From: G963666935 sp963666935
GTDB taxonomy: Bacteria; Bacillota; Clostridia; Christensenellales; CAG-138
DNA: 64,000 bases
Reading direction: 5' to 3'
Assembly (NCBI GenBank): GCA_963666935.1
Contig: OY762936.1
Coordinates: forward strand, 1,798,001-1,862,000
Shown here: in pieces, positions 15,150 through 24,077 of the stretch
Position numbering within the stretch: position 1 is the stretch's first letter
Layout: each line of letters opens with the position of its first letter
The notes under the pieces: model-generated
Told to the model about the DNA's origin: nothing
What the model saw: only the letters and a program-made list of their open reading frames with translations
Databases searched by the model: none
Made by a program: the position numbers and the translations under genes

Positions 15150-16088
15150 TCACATATACCCGAATTCTTTAAGCAGGAAGGTCCACAGAAACAGAGTAAC
15201 GCCTGATACCAGAGATGTGAAGACCACCACTTGACCTGCCAGTTCTCCATCGCTGCCCATTTGCTGAGCCATAACGAAACTGGTCACCGCCGCCGGAGAG
15301 GCAAACAGCGCCATCATGATGCCCAGATCCACGCCCCGAAAGCCAAATGCGATGGCCATTGGGATAATGATCCCGGGAACGATAATCAACCGACCTGCTA
15401 CGCAGATAATCAGGTTTCTCCTGTTCCCCCGAATCTGGTCGAAATGCAGCGAAGCACCTAGGCACACCAGCGCCAAAGGAGAAGCAATGGCGGAAAGACT
15501 GCCTGCCGGCACTTCCAGCACCGTTGGCAGGCGAACGCCTAGAAATAGAAAGAGCAAGCCTAAGATCGAGGCCCAAATCAGCGGGTTTTTGGCAATGCCA
15601 ATAATAATTTTCCTGAGATCGGGTCTGCCGCCGCGATAGATCTCCAAAGTCGTTACAGCCAGAGCATTAAACAAAGGTACAAAGACGGCCACCGCCACCG
15701 CCGCGCCGCCGGCATTTTCCTGTCCGAAGAGAGATATAACAATCGGCAGGCCCAAAATCAAAAAGTTGCTGCGAAACATGGCTTGGATCATGGCCCCACG
15801 CTTTGCCGGCTCTTTTTCGATCCGAGGGATCACCAGCACAGCAATAGTGAACACTCCTATTACCCCACAACCCATAAACCAAAACAAGTTCACGCCCCTC
15901 ATCTGATCCAATGAGGTTTGGTATACGCTGTAAAACAGCATCATGGGCAGAAAGACCCGGAATATCATGTTGTTGATCTGAGGCAGCGCTTGATCTGTAA
16001 CAATGCGGCACTGTTTGAGGAAAACGCCTACCGTGATGAGCAGGAACAAAGGCACGATAGCGTTAAGTGCCACAGTTAGGTTATTCAT
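15150..16088 (-). CDS. AEC-family permease
   Basis: 312 residues from the ATG at 16086-16088 (MNNLTVALNAIVPLF), with GAAGGA upstream. About ten hydrophobic helices are arranged as two five-helix halves typical of the auxin efflux carrier family. Motifs include IVPLFLLITVGVFLKQ and INNMIFRVFLPMMLFY, then FRSNFLILGLPI and NPLIWASILGLLFL. Bacterial members export or import malate, malonate or similar carboxylates. No linked metabolic gene hints at the substrate. It probably acts in the cytoplasmic membrane as a secondary transporter. Confidence 0.87.
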   Translation of the reverse strand: MNNLTVALNAIVPLFLLITVGVFLKQCRIVTDQALPQINNMIFRVFLPMMLFYSVYQTSLDQMRGVNLFWFMGCGVIGVFTIAVLVIPRIEKEPAKRGAMIQAMFRSNFLILGLPIVISLFGQENAGGAAVAVAVFVPLFNALAVTTLEIYRGGRPDLRKIIIGIAKNPLIWASILGLLFLFLGVRLPTVLEVPAGSLSAIASPLALVCLGASLHFDQIRGNRRNLIICVAGRLIIVPGIIIPMAIAFGFRGVDLGIMMALFASPAAVTSFVMAQQMGSDGELAGQVVVFTSLVSGVTLFLWTFLLKEFGYM

Positions 16089-16225
16089 CAAAACATAAAT
16101 CCTTCTTTCCGCATATTCCCTTTTAATCATAAAAGGAATTCAGTAGAATTGCAATGTAACTCCCACCGATTTTCGTTTTTTGCAGAATTGCAATTTTTAC
16201 TGTCGGTAGTCGACAAAGAATCACA

Positions 16226-16260
16226 GCAAAAAAAGAAGGCGCCGGGAAATCCGGCGCCGG
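16226..16260 (-). terminator. Terminator after rex
   Basis: Reverse-strand CCGGCGCCGG-ATTT-CCCGGCGCC stem followed by TTCTTTTTTT, ending the Dabb-uvrB-uvrA-rex operon. Nothing else is recognised between 16089 and 16225. Confidence 0.85.
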
Positions 16261-16269
16261 AATAGCAAT

Positions 16270-16896
16270 TTACTCCTCAGCATGGGCCATCTTGTAAGCC
16301 AGGCAGAGCACGCTGTCGGTCATATGGATGTTTTCCACAGGTACGGAAGCAATTACATCAATAGGAGCAAAGTTCCAGATCCCGCCAATACCAGCTGAGG
16401 CCATTCTGTCTGCAAGGGATTGGGCCGTACTCCGCCGGGCCGTAATCACTCCAATGTCCACGCCGTTTTCCCGAATATAGGATTCCAGTAACTCCGTGTG
16501 ATAAACCGGCTTACCGGCAATTTCAGCGCCCACCAGTTCCTCTTTGATATCAAAAAATGCCTGAATGTGGAAACCGTCTCGCTCAAAACCCTCAAAATAG
16601 GCCAAGGCTCGGCCGATGTTCCCCGCGCCCACCACCACGAGCTTGTAATGTCTGTCTACTGCAATGATTTTTCTGATCTCTTCAAGCAGGGTTTCCACGT
16701 CATATCCATATCCCTGCTGGCCGAAACAGCCAAAGCAGTTAAAGTCCTGCCGAACTTGAGAGGCGTTGAGGTGCATCTGATCTGCCAGCGCTCCCGAAGA
16801 AATTCGCAAAATTCCTTCTGCCTTTAGCTGAAGGAGCTGGCGATAGTATTTTGGCAGCCTGCGTATCACGGCCTCAGAGACTCTTTGGAACTTCAT
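16270..16896 (-). CDS. rex: Redox-sensing repressor Rex
   Basis: 208 residues from the ATG at 16894-16896, which follows GGGAGG. An N-terminal winged helix (KFQRVSEAVIRRLPKYYRQL; SGALADQMHLNASQVRQDF) is followed by a Rossmann domain with GAGNIGRALAYFEGF and a C-terminal domain-swap helix. Rex binds DNA when NADH/NAD+ is low and releases fermentation genes when NADH rises. It is the last gene of the uvrBA operon, which is an unusual partner. No Rex operator (TTGTGA-type) was found by eye near its own operon promoter. Confidence 0.95.
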   Translation of the reverse strand: MKFQRVSEAVIRRLPKYYRQLLQLKAEGILRISSGALADQMHLNASQVRQDFNCFGCFGQQGYGYDVETLLEEIRKIIAVDRHYKLVVVGAGNIGRALAYFEGFERDGFHIQAFFDIKEELVGAEIAGKPVYHTELLESYIRENGVDIGVITARRSTAQSLADRMASAGIGGIWNFAPIDVIASVPVENIHMTDSVLCLAYKMAHAEE

Positions 16897-16939
16897 GGTT
16901 ACCTCCCAATGATTTAAAATCACTCCTACCAGTGAAATA

Positions 16940-19786
16940 TTATATCGTATTCTCCGGGTCTTGGCAAGATTTTAGCACTCGCTGTAAGAATTGTCCCGTG
17001 TAACTCTCCTTCGCCTGTGCCACCTGTTCCGGGGTGCCTTCCACCAGCAGGCGGCCGCCTTTGTCGCCTCCCTCGGGGCCCAGATCAATGACATAATCCG
17101 CGCACTTAATCACATCCAGGTTGTGTTCGATCACCAGTACGCTGCTGCCTCCGTCGCACAGTCGCTGCAAAATCTCAAGCAGGCGCTCCACATCCGCCGC
17201 GTGAAGACCGGTGGTGGGTTCATCCAAGATATAGAGTGTACGGCCCGTATCTTTTTTTGAAAGCTCCGTCGCCAGTTTGACGCGTTGGGCCTCACCGCCC
17301 GATAGGGTGGTGGAAGGCTGGCCCAGCCTTACATAACCCAGCCCCACGTCGTAGAGGGTCTGAAGCTTCCGCCTGAGACGCGGAAGACTGGAAAAGAATG
17401 ACAGCCCCTCTTCCACGGTCATCTCCAGCACATCCGCAATGGTTTTGCCCTTGTAGCGCACCTCTAAAGTCTCCCGGTTATAGCGCTTTCCCTTGCAGAC
17501 TTCGCAGGGTACATAGATATCCGGTAGAAAGTGCATTTCAATCTTAATCATTCCGTCGCCCCGGCAGTTCTCACACCGGCCGCCCTTTACGTTAAAACTG
17601 AAGCGGCCACCGTTATACCCACGCATTTTGGCATCCGGGGTCATGGCAAAAACCTGCCGGATCAAATCGAACAGGCCGGTATAGGTGGCAGGGTTGCTCC
17701 GGGGCGTCCTGCCGATGGGAGATTGGTCGATATCGATAACCTTATCCAGCTGCCCAATGCCCTCAATGCCATCGCATTCGCCCATGGCGAGTATCTTTGC
17801 CCGGTTCAGGTCTTTTAAAAGACGCTTTTTTATCACCTCGTTTACCAGACTGGACTTGCCGCTGCCGGAAACCCCGGTCACACAAGTAAATATACCAAGG
17901 GGAATCTCAACATTAATACTTTTCAAATTATTGGCCCGTGCGCCCTGTACCCGAAGCCATCCGGAGGGATTCCTCCGCTTCTTCGGTACGCGGATGATGC
18001 GCCGGCCGGAGAGAAACTGGCCCGTAACGGAATGCTCCACAGCCATAATCTCCTGTGGCGCGCCCACAGCCACAATCTCACCCCCATGCTCCCCTGCGCC
18101 AGGGCCGATATCAACAATATAGTCGGCAGAAAGCATAGTCTCCTCGTCGTGCTCTACCACGATGAGGGTATTGCCAAGGTCTCGCATTCCCTTGAGACTT
18201 TTGATGAGCCGAGCGTTGTCCCGCTGATGCAGCCCGATGCTTGGCTCGTCCAGAATGTAAAGCACCCCCACCAATCCGCTACCGATCTGGGTCGCTAAAC
18301 GGATGCGCTGGGCCTCACCGCCGGAAAGGCTGGCCGCTGAGCGGGACAAGGTTAAGTAATCCAGCCCCACATCTTCCAGAAAGCCCAGCCGGGCGTTGAG
18401 CTCTTTATAGATCTGCTCCGCAATGAGCCGCTGTGTTTCTGTAAATTGGATAGAATTCAAAAATCGCTTGGATTCCACAACGGTAAGCTCGCTGAGCTCG
18501 GCAATATTTATACCGCCCACCGTCACAGCCAGGCTCTCCGGCTTGAGCCGCTTTCCCCCGCAGGCGGGACAAGTCACCCGGGACATGTAGTTTTCCATAT
18601 CCTGCTTTATGGTTTCCGATTGGGTTTCCCGGTAACGCCGCTCAAGGTTGGGGATAATCCCCTCAAAGGCAGCCTGAAATGTGCCGCTACCGTACTCCCG
18701 CTCATAGGTTACCGTTAGCTTCTGTGCGCCGCTGCCGTAAAGGATGGCATGCCGCGCCGCCTCGGGCAAATCGCGAAAAGGGGTGTCCCCATTGAAGCCG
18801 TACTGTTTCCCCATCGCGGTAAAATACATGGAAGCGATGCTCCCCTCTGCATTGCTCTGCCAGCCGCTGACGCTCACCGCCCCCTGTTTTAGCGTGAGGC
18901 TGTCGTCCGGCACCACCAGCGCCGGATCCATCTTCAAAAGCACACCCAGTCCGGAACATTCCGGGCAGGCGCCATAGGGATTATTGAAGGAGAACATCCT
19001 GGGGGTCAGCTCCTCCAAGGATATCCCACATTCGGGGCAGGCATAGCACTGGGAAAAGAGCAGCTCCTCCCCGTCCGCCACGTCCACGATGACCAAACCC
19101 TCTCCCAGCGCCGCGGCGGTTTCCAGGCTCTCGAACAGGCGGCTTTCCACCCCTTCCTTCACCGAAAGCCGATCCACCACCACGTCAATGGTATGCTTCT
19201 TTTTTTTGTCCAACGCCGGTACATCGCCGATTTCCATATCCTCGCCGTCAATGCGAACCCGAACATAACCGTCTTTTTTAATGTGTTCCAGAACCTTCTG
19301 GTGCTCCCCTTTCCGGCCCCGTATCAGCGGTGCGATCACCCGGATGCGCCCCTCTCCCATAGCCATCACCTGCTCCACCATCTGGTCGATGCTCTGGCGT
19401 TGAATCTCCCGGCCGCATTGTGGACAGTGAGGCACGCCCGTCCGGGCGTAGAGCAGCCGCAAATAGTCGTGAATCTCCGTAACGGTACCCACAGTGGACC
19501 GGGGGTTATTTGAAGTGCTCTTTTGGTCGATGCTGATGGCGGGAGAAAGGCCGGAGATGTCATCCACGTCCGGCTTTTCCATCTGGCCCAAAAACTGACG
19601 GGCATAGGAGGATAGAGATTCCACGTAGCGTCGCTGCCCTTCCGCATAGATAGTGTCAAAGGCAAGAGAGGATTTGCCGCTGCCCGAAAGCCCAGTGAAT
19701 ACGATAAGTCTGTTGCGCGGGAGCTCCAGATTGATGTTTTTGAGGTTGTGCTCCCGGGCGCCTGTGATCTTCAGTACTTCTTTCAT
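16940..19786 (-). CDS. uvrA: UvrABC excinuclease subunit A
   Basis: 948 residues, full length. It has two ABC ATPase modules: Walker A GLSGSGKSSLAFDTI and GVSGSGKSSLVNEVI, signatures SLSGGEAQRI and TLSGGEAQRV, and Walker B ILDEPSIGLHQRD and ILDEPTTGLHAAD. Zinc modules are visible as CPQCGREI, CYACPEC...CPEC and CENCRGDG...CEVC. UvrA with UvrB scans DNA for bulky lesions in nucleotide excision repair. The gene starts 13 bases after uvrB with only a weak AAAGAAG ribosome site. Confidence 0.98.
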   Translation of the reverse strand: MKEVLKITGAREHNLKNINLELPRNRLIVFTGLSGSGKSSLAFDTIYAEGQRRYVESLSSYARQFLGQMEKPDVDDISGLSPAISIDQKSTSNNPRSTVGTVTEIHDYLRLLYARTGVPHCPQCGREIQRQSIDQMVEQVMAMGEGRIRVIAPLIRGRKGEHQKVLEHIKKDGYVRVRIDGEDMEIGDVPALDKKKKHTIDVVVDRLSVKEGVESRLFESLETAAALGEGLVIVDVADGEELLFSQCYACPECGISLEELTPRMFSFNNPYGACPECSGLGVLLKMDPALVVPDDSLTLKQGAVSVSGWQSNAEGSIASMYFTAMGKQYGFNGDTPFRDLPEAARHAILYGSGAQKLTVTYEREYGSGTFQAAFEGIIPNLERRYRETQSETIKQDMENYMSRVTCPACGGKRLKPESLAVTVGGINIAELSELTVVESKRFLNSIQFTETQRLIAEQIYKELNARLGFLEDVGLDYLTLSRSAASLSGGEAQRIRLATQIGSGLVGVLYILDEPSIGLHQRDNARLIKSLKGMRDLGNTLIVVEHDEETMLSADYIVDIGPGAGEHGGEIVAVGAPQEIMAVEHSVTGQFLSGRRIIRVPKKRRNPSGWLRVQGARANNLKSINVEIPLGIFTCVTGVSGSGKSSLVNEVIKKRLLKDLNRAKILAMGECDGIEGIGQLDKVIDIDQSPIGRTPRSNPATYTGLFDLIRQVFAMTPDAKMRGYNGGRFSFNVKGGRCENCRGDGMIKIEMHFLPDIYVPCEVCKGKRYNRETLEVRYKGKTIADVLEMTVEEGLSFFSSLPRLRRKLQTLYDVGLGYVRLGQPSTTLSGGEAQRVKLATELSKKDTGRTLYILDEPTTGLHAADVERLLEILQRLCDGGSSVLVIEHNLDVIKCADYVIDLGPEGGDKGGRLLVEGTPEQVAQAKESYTGQFLQRVLKSCQDPENTI

Positions 19787-19799
19787 GCTTCTTTATGTT

Positions 19800-21809
19800 T
19801 CACTTTCTCGTACGGCCCCTTGTGGGTTTTCTGCTGCCCACCGTGCCCGGCGCCGGCTTTATTGTCTTTGAATTCTCCCCACCAGTAATGGCGAAGAGTT
19901 TATCCCTGAGTTTGGCTGCGGTCTCAAAGTCCAGTTCCGCCGCCGCCGCACGCATCTGCTCCCTAAGTAGTTCCACATTGAACTTTTCCCCTTGTGGCTC
20001 CGCCTTGGGTCTGCCGCTGATCTCCAAAATGTTACGAACGGCCTTCTGAATGCTTTTGGGAGTAATTCCATGCGTCTCATTGTATGTCTGCTGCCTTGTA
20101 CGCCTCCGGGCCGTTTCCTCCATAGCCTTTTTCATGGCGGGGGTCATATCATCTGCGTAGAGGATCACCCTTCCCTCGACATTACGCGCAGCCCGGCCCA
20201 CAGTCTGGATCAAGGCAGTCGCGGAGCGCAAAAAACCCTCCTTATCCGCATCCAATATGGCAACAAGCCCCACTTCCGGCAGGTCCAGCCCCTCTCTTAA
20301 AAGGTTGATCCCCACCAGTACATCGAATTCACCCAGCCGCAAATCCCTTATGATCTCCATACGTTCCATGGTTTCTATGTCAGAGTGCATATAGCGCACC
20401 CGCGCGCCCATGCTGTCCAAATATTCGGTAAGCATCTCTGCCATGCGCTTGGTCAGGGTAGTCACCAGAGTCCGGTATCCCTTTTGCGCGGTGAACTTCA
20501 CCTCGGAAAGCAGGTCGTCCACCTGCCCTTTCACTGGCCGCACCGCAATCTCCGGGTCTAGAAGGCCGGTAGGCCGTATCACCTGTTCCGCCAGGGTTTC
20601 CGCCAGCCCCAGCTCATAATCCGCCGGCGTGGCGGAAACAAAAACGAGCTGATTCACGCGCTTATGAAACTCCTCGAATTTCAGGGGTCGGTTATCAAAT
20701 GCACTGGGAAGCCGGAAACCATAGTCCACCAGATTCTGCTTACGTGACAGGTCCCCATAGTACATGCCTCGAATTTGAGGCACACTGACATGGGACTCAT
20801 CGATAATCATGAGGAAGTCTTTAGGGAAATAGTCCATCAGTGTAAAAGGGGGGTCACCCGGCTTCCGTCCGTCAAAGTAACGGGAATAGTTTTCAATGCC
20901 CTGACAGTATCCGATCTCCCTCATCATTTCCATATCATACTGGGTGCGCTGGGTGAGCCGCTGCGCTTCTAAAAGCTTGTCCTCCGCCTTAAGCTCGTTA
21001 ACCCGATCCCACATGTCCTTCTCGATCTGTGATAGGGCCGCCTGAAGCTTATCCGGACCTGCAGCGTAGTGGCTGGCCGGGAAGATGGCCGCATGGGTTC
21101 GATCTAACAAAATCTCGCCGGTAAGCACGTTCACTTCGCTGATGCGCTCGATCTCATCCCCGAAAAATTCCACCCGCAAGGCCTTATCAGACCAGTTGGC
21201 GGGGAAAACCTCCAGCACATCCCCCTTTGCCCGAAAACACCCCCGCGCAAAGTCAATCTCATTGCGCTGGTACTGAATCTCTACCAGCCGCTTTATCACG
21301 GCGTTGCGATCAATCTCCATGCCGCGGCGCAACGATAGTGACAGCCGCAAATACTCCTCCGGATCTCCCAGTGCGTAAATGCAGCTCACCGAGGCCACGA
21401 TAATCACGTCCCGTCGCTCGTTGAGGGCGCAGGTAGCGCTGTGGCGCAGCTTGTCGATTTCGTCGTTGACTGTGGCCACTTTTTCGATATAGGTATCCGA
21501 AGCGGCGATGTACGCCTCCGGCTGATAGTAATCGTAATAAGAAACAAAATACTCCACGGCGCTGTCCGGAAAGAACTCTTTGAGTTCTCCGCACAGCTGT
21601 GCCGCCAGAGTCTTGTTGTGGGCCAGCACCAACGTTGGCCGCTGCACCGCCTCGATGACCTTGGCCATGGTAAAGGTTTTTCCGCTGCCCGTAACACCCA
21701 AAAGAACCTGGTGCTTCTGCCCTGCCCGCACTCCAGCAGCTAGGGCAGCGATGGCCTCTGGCTGATCTCCGGTGGGCTCGAAGGGAGCAACCACTTTAAA
21801 CTCGTTCAT
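19800..21809 (-). CDS. uvrB: UvrABC excinuclease subunit B
   Basis: 669 residues. It has Walker A GVTGSGKTFTMAKVI, the beta-hairpin region YFVSYYDYYQPEAYI that inserts between DNA strands, the DEAD-like motif IDESHVS, helicase motif VI QTVGRAARN and a C-terminal UVR motif (ELDFETAAKLRDKLF) that binds UvrC. It verifies damage and loads UvrC. Its start overlaps the stop of the Dabb gene by four bases (ATGA), implying coupling. No LexA-type GAAC...GTTC box is visible in the operon promoter region. Confidence 0.98.
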   Translation of the reverse strand: MNEFKVVAPFEPTGDQPEAIAALAAGVRAGQKHQVLLGVTGSGKTFTMAKVIEAVQRPTLVLAHNKTLAAQLCGELKEFFPDSAVEYFVSYYDYYQPEAYIAASDTYIEKVATVNDEIDKLRHSATCALNERRDVIIVASVSCIYALGDPEEYLRLSLSLRRGMEIDRNAVIKRLVEIQYQRNEIDFARGCFRAKGDVLEVFPANWSDKALRVEFFGDEIERISEVNVLTGEILLDRTHAAIFPASHYAAGPDKLQAALSQIEKDMWDRVNELKAEDKLLEAQRLTQRTQYDMEMMREIGYCQGIENYSRYFDGRKPGDPPFTLMDYFPKDFLMIIDESHVSVPQIRGMYYGDLSRKQNLVDYGFRLPSAFDNRPLKFEEFHKRVNQLVFVSATPADYELGLAETLAEQVIRPTGLLDPEIAVRPVKGQVDDLLSEVKFTAQKGYRTLVTTLTKRMAEMLTEYLDSMGARVRYMHSDIETMERMEIIRDLRLGEFDVLVGINLLREGLDLPEVGLVAILDADKEGFLRSATALIQTVGRAARNVEGRVILYADDMTPAMKKAMEETARRRTRQQTYNETHGITPKSIQKAVRNILEISGRPKAEPQGEKFNVELLREQMRAAAAELDFETAAKLRDKLFAITGGENSKTIKPAPGTVGSRKPTRGRTRK

Positions 21810-22087
21810 ACCTCAAAATCCACTGATACACTGTTCGTCATAACTGTTTTGATATACTCTTTCACCCGCACGTGTTTTGGATCGTTTGCATAGCGGCCCA
21901 AAGCCTCCCGGTCTTGGAGCTTTGCCACCAGCCCTATATCGTAGCTGCGTCCACTGTGCAAAAAATCTCGCCCCACATCCATGGAAATCAATCCATCGAT
22001 GTTACCCTCAAGCGCCTTGAGCATGGAAATACCCTTATCCATATCCGCCGGGTTCCTGAATTTAAAACATACCACGTGAATCACCAT
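21806..22087 (-). CDS. Dabb-type stress-response A/B barrel protein
   Basis: 93 residues from the ATG at 22085-22087, after GGGAGGATCG. The sequence MVIHVVCFKFRNPADMDKG and VGRDFLHSGRSYDIGLVAKL, with the ending YIKTVMTNSVSVDFEV, is the dimeric ferredoxin-like Dabb fold (Pfam PF07876). In bacteria these small proteins have no settled function; plant members are stress-induced. It is the first gene of the uvrB-uvrA-rex operon and overlaps uvrB by four bases, so a damage or redox stress role is plausible. Confidence 0.85.
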   Translation of the reverse strand: MVIHVVCFKFRNPADMDKGISMLKALEGNIDGLISMDVGRDFLHSGRSYDIGLVAKLQDREALGRYANDPKHVRVKEYIKTVMTNSVSVDFEV

Positions 22088-22122
22088 ATTCGATCCTCCC
22101 GCGTCTATAAACTTCCTCTCTA

Positions 22123-22151
22123 ATACTACACGAAAACTGCTTCCACCGCAA
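22123..22151 (-). promoter_or_regulatory. Promoter of Dabb-uvrB-uvrA-rex
   Basis: TTGCGG (22146-22151), 17-base spacer, TAGTAT (22123-22128) on the reverse strand, about 30 bases before the Dabb ribosome site. Confidence 0.65.
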
Positions 22152-22251
22152 CACGGCAAAAGCTGTGTTTTTTCCCATTCTTCCACTATGGCATTAAGTG
22201 CCGCAAAAATGATACGCTCATTGTGACGAATTTTATCGAAAGGAAATAGGT

Positions 22252-22422
22252 ATGCTGATCCTTCTAATTCTGTACGCGGGGATCATCCCGTTGGTACCCT
22301 TGATTGGTGCCGAAAAATATAAACGCCGAGGCGACCGGCCCCGGCGAAATATCTGTTTGTTTCTCTTTGGACTGCAGTTGATTTTAAGCACAAGCTACGT
22401 GGTAACTTATCTCAGTTGTTAA
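22252..22422 (+). CDS. Small hydrophobic membrane protein (56 aa)
   Basis: A 56-residue ORF with AAAGGAAAT upstream of the ATG. Residues 1-19 form a hydrophobic helix (MLILLILYAGIIPLVPLIG), followed by a basic loop (EKYKRRGDRPRR) and a second helix of about 22 residues. It is a helical hairpin with a positively charged cytoplasmic loop. It converges on coaX and overlaps its 3' end by 11 bases. I know no family for it. The clean ribosome site and two-helix topology argue for a real gene. Confidence 0.55.
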   Translation: MLILLILYAGIIPLVPLIGAEKYKRRGDRPRRNICLFLFGLQLILSTSYVVTYLSC

Positions 22423-23179
22423 GTGCATAGATTCGTGCCAAACCTTCTAGAGTAAGGATGGGGTTCACAAGATCAATGCGGTCCGTCTCATCGGCAATCA
22501 TGCCGGCCATGCCTCCGGTGGCAATGTTCTTTGGGCGCATCCCCAGCTCGAACTCGATTTGGCGGAGGATATAGTCCACCTGACCCACATAGCCCCGCAG
22601 AACGCCGGACTGGATACCGTCACGAGTATTGGTGCCGATAACCTTCGGCGGTTTCACATACTCCACTTTATGGAGCATAGCCGTCTTCTCCACAAGGGCA
22701 TCTGCAGCCACCATGATTCCCGGGCAAATGAGACCGCCCAACAATATTCCTTTCTCCGATACCACAGTGAAACTTGTAGCCGTGCCGAAATCCACCACCA
22801 CACAAGGCCCACTATAACTGTGATATGCCGCCACCGCGTTACAAATTCGGTCGCTGCCGAGCTGGGCCGGGATGTCGTACGCGCTGGTGACGTTGAGTTT
22901 CATGGCGCTGTTCACCCGCATTGCCTTGGCATGGGGAAAGAAAATATTGCACATGTGCTCCAGCGTATAGTTCATGGATGGAATCACGGAACTCATAATG
23001 ATGCCGTCCACAAGGTCAGTTGTAAGACCGAAATGCCGGAACACGGCCTCCATCTGGATGCCATATTCATCTGCAGCGCGCCGCGTGTCGGTATGATACC
23101 GCCAGGAATGCATCAGGCGGCCATTATCAAACAGCCCGTTTTTGATATTGGTGTTGCCAATATCCATCGCCAGCAGCAT
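22412..23179 (-). CDS. coaX: Type III pantothenate kinase
   Basis: 255 residues. AMDIGNTNIKNGLF is the acidic phosphate loop of the ASKHA fold, VVDFGTATSFTVV the second phosphate motif, and GGLICPGIMVAADAL and ATGGMAG follow. It phosphorylates pantothenate in the first step of CoA synthesis and uses a monovalent cation. It begins one base after the stop of an ECF transporter S component, which probably supplies pantothenate. Length is normal. Confidence 0.96.
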   Translation of the reverse strand: MLLAMDIGNTNIKNGLFDNGRLMHSWRYHTDTRRAADEYGIQMEAVFRHFGLTTDLVDGIIMSSVIPSMNYTLEHMCNIFFPHAKAMRVNSAMKLNVTSAYDIPAQLGSDRICNAVAAYHSYSGPCVVVDFGTATSFTVVSEKGILLGGLICPGIMVAADALVEKTAMLHKVEYVKPPKVIGTNTRDGIQSGVLRGYVGQVDYILRQIEFELGMRPKNIATGGMAGMIADETDRIDLVNPILTLEGLARIYALNN

Positions 23180-23180
23180 G

Positions 23181-23804
23181 TTAATCCATTCCCCTTTCCC
23201 GATAAATAATAAGCGCCTTGCCTACGGCAGTAGTAAGGACCACCGCAGCTCCTGCCTCCAGCAGTCCGTTGATGGCAACGATGCCAAGCATTGCGCCCAA
23301 AAGTGCTCCGCCTGCCACGCCAAAAGCCTCTGCCGTTTGCGTGAATGCCAACACATACAGCCCGCCTAAGAGGAATACCGTGTTAGTCATGCTGCCAACA
23401 AAACCGGAAAGGGCCAGCGCAAAATATCGATGCTTATCCTTTTTCGCCACGGCTTTATAGATAAGGGCAGAAAACACCCCTACGAGAATCCGAGGCAGGA
23501 AAAGAATTGTAACAATAAGTAAAATGTTGTACAACCCAAAGCCCGTGGAAGTTCCCAACACGATAGCCGCTACGGCATCCGGAGCCATAAAACACTGGAT
23601 CAAGCTGGTAAGCCCGAAGAAAAAGCCCAGCAGCGCTCCGCCCTTGACACCAAAGATATCCGCTCCAATGATGACCGGAATGTGCACCGTAATGATGGCT
23701 GCGATGGGCAGGTAAATATATCCTATCGGAGTCAGCCCCAGCAAAAACACAAGCGCAACAAACAGCGCATAGAGTACAATCGTTTTTGTATCGCTTTTTT
23801 TCAC
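23181..23804 (-). CDS. ECF transporter S component, probably pantothenate-specific
   Basis: 207 residues from a GTG at 23802-23804 that follows GGGGGT by seven bases; the longer frame upstream has no ribosome site. Six hydrophobic helices include PIAAIITVHIPVIIGADIFG and FFFGLTSLIQCF, an arrangement typical of energy-coupling-factor substrate-binding subunits. Linkage to coaX points to pantothenate as substrate, as in the PanT group; that is inference from context. It would share ATPase and T subunits encoded elsewhere. Confidence 0.82.
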   Translation of the reverse strand: MKKSDTKTIVLYALFVALVFLLGLTPIGYIYLPIAAIITVHIPVIIGADIFGVKGGALLGFFFGLTSLIQCFMAPDAVAAIVLGTSTGFGLYNILLIVTILFLPRILVGVFSALIYKAVAKKDKHRYFALALSGFVGSMTNTVFLLGGLYVLAFTQTAEAFGVAGGALLGAMLGIVAINGLLEAGAAVVLTTAVGKALIIYRERGMD

Positions 23805-23993
23805 GTATGATACCCCCAATTCCAATTTAACAATTATTAATGCAATAAATATGGATTGTTTTGAGTTCGTCCACGTTTTGCGCGTTCCTAATACTAACAT
23901 AGTTTACCCCGCCGCGCAATAATTTCAGCCAAAATGGCCTCTCAAAGGGCCTTGCGAAATTGTAAGAATTTCTGAAACTTTGCACTTTAGTCC

Positions 23994-24022
23994 TTTACAT
24001 CCGCATGTAGCTCCAATATAAT
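23994..24022 (+). promoter_or_regulatory. Promoter of the VanW gene
   Basis: TTTACA (23994-23999), 17-base spacer, TATAAT (24017-24022). Confidence 0.8.
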
Positions 24023-24077
24023 GACAAAGTATGTAACCATGTAAATTAATAAACAGCCTTGGAGATTGCAAATAGAA

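Noticed and set aside
22088..22200. LexA/DinR box in the uvrB operon promoter
   Set aside because: No GAAC-N4-GTTC-type palindrome is visible.
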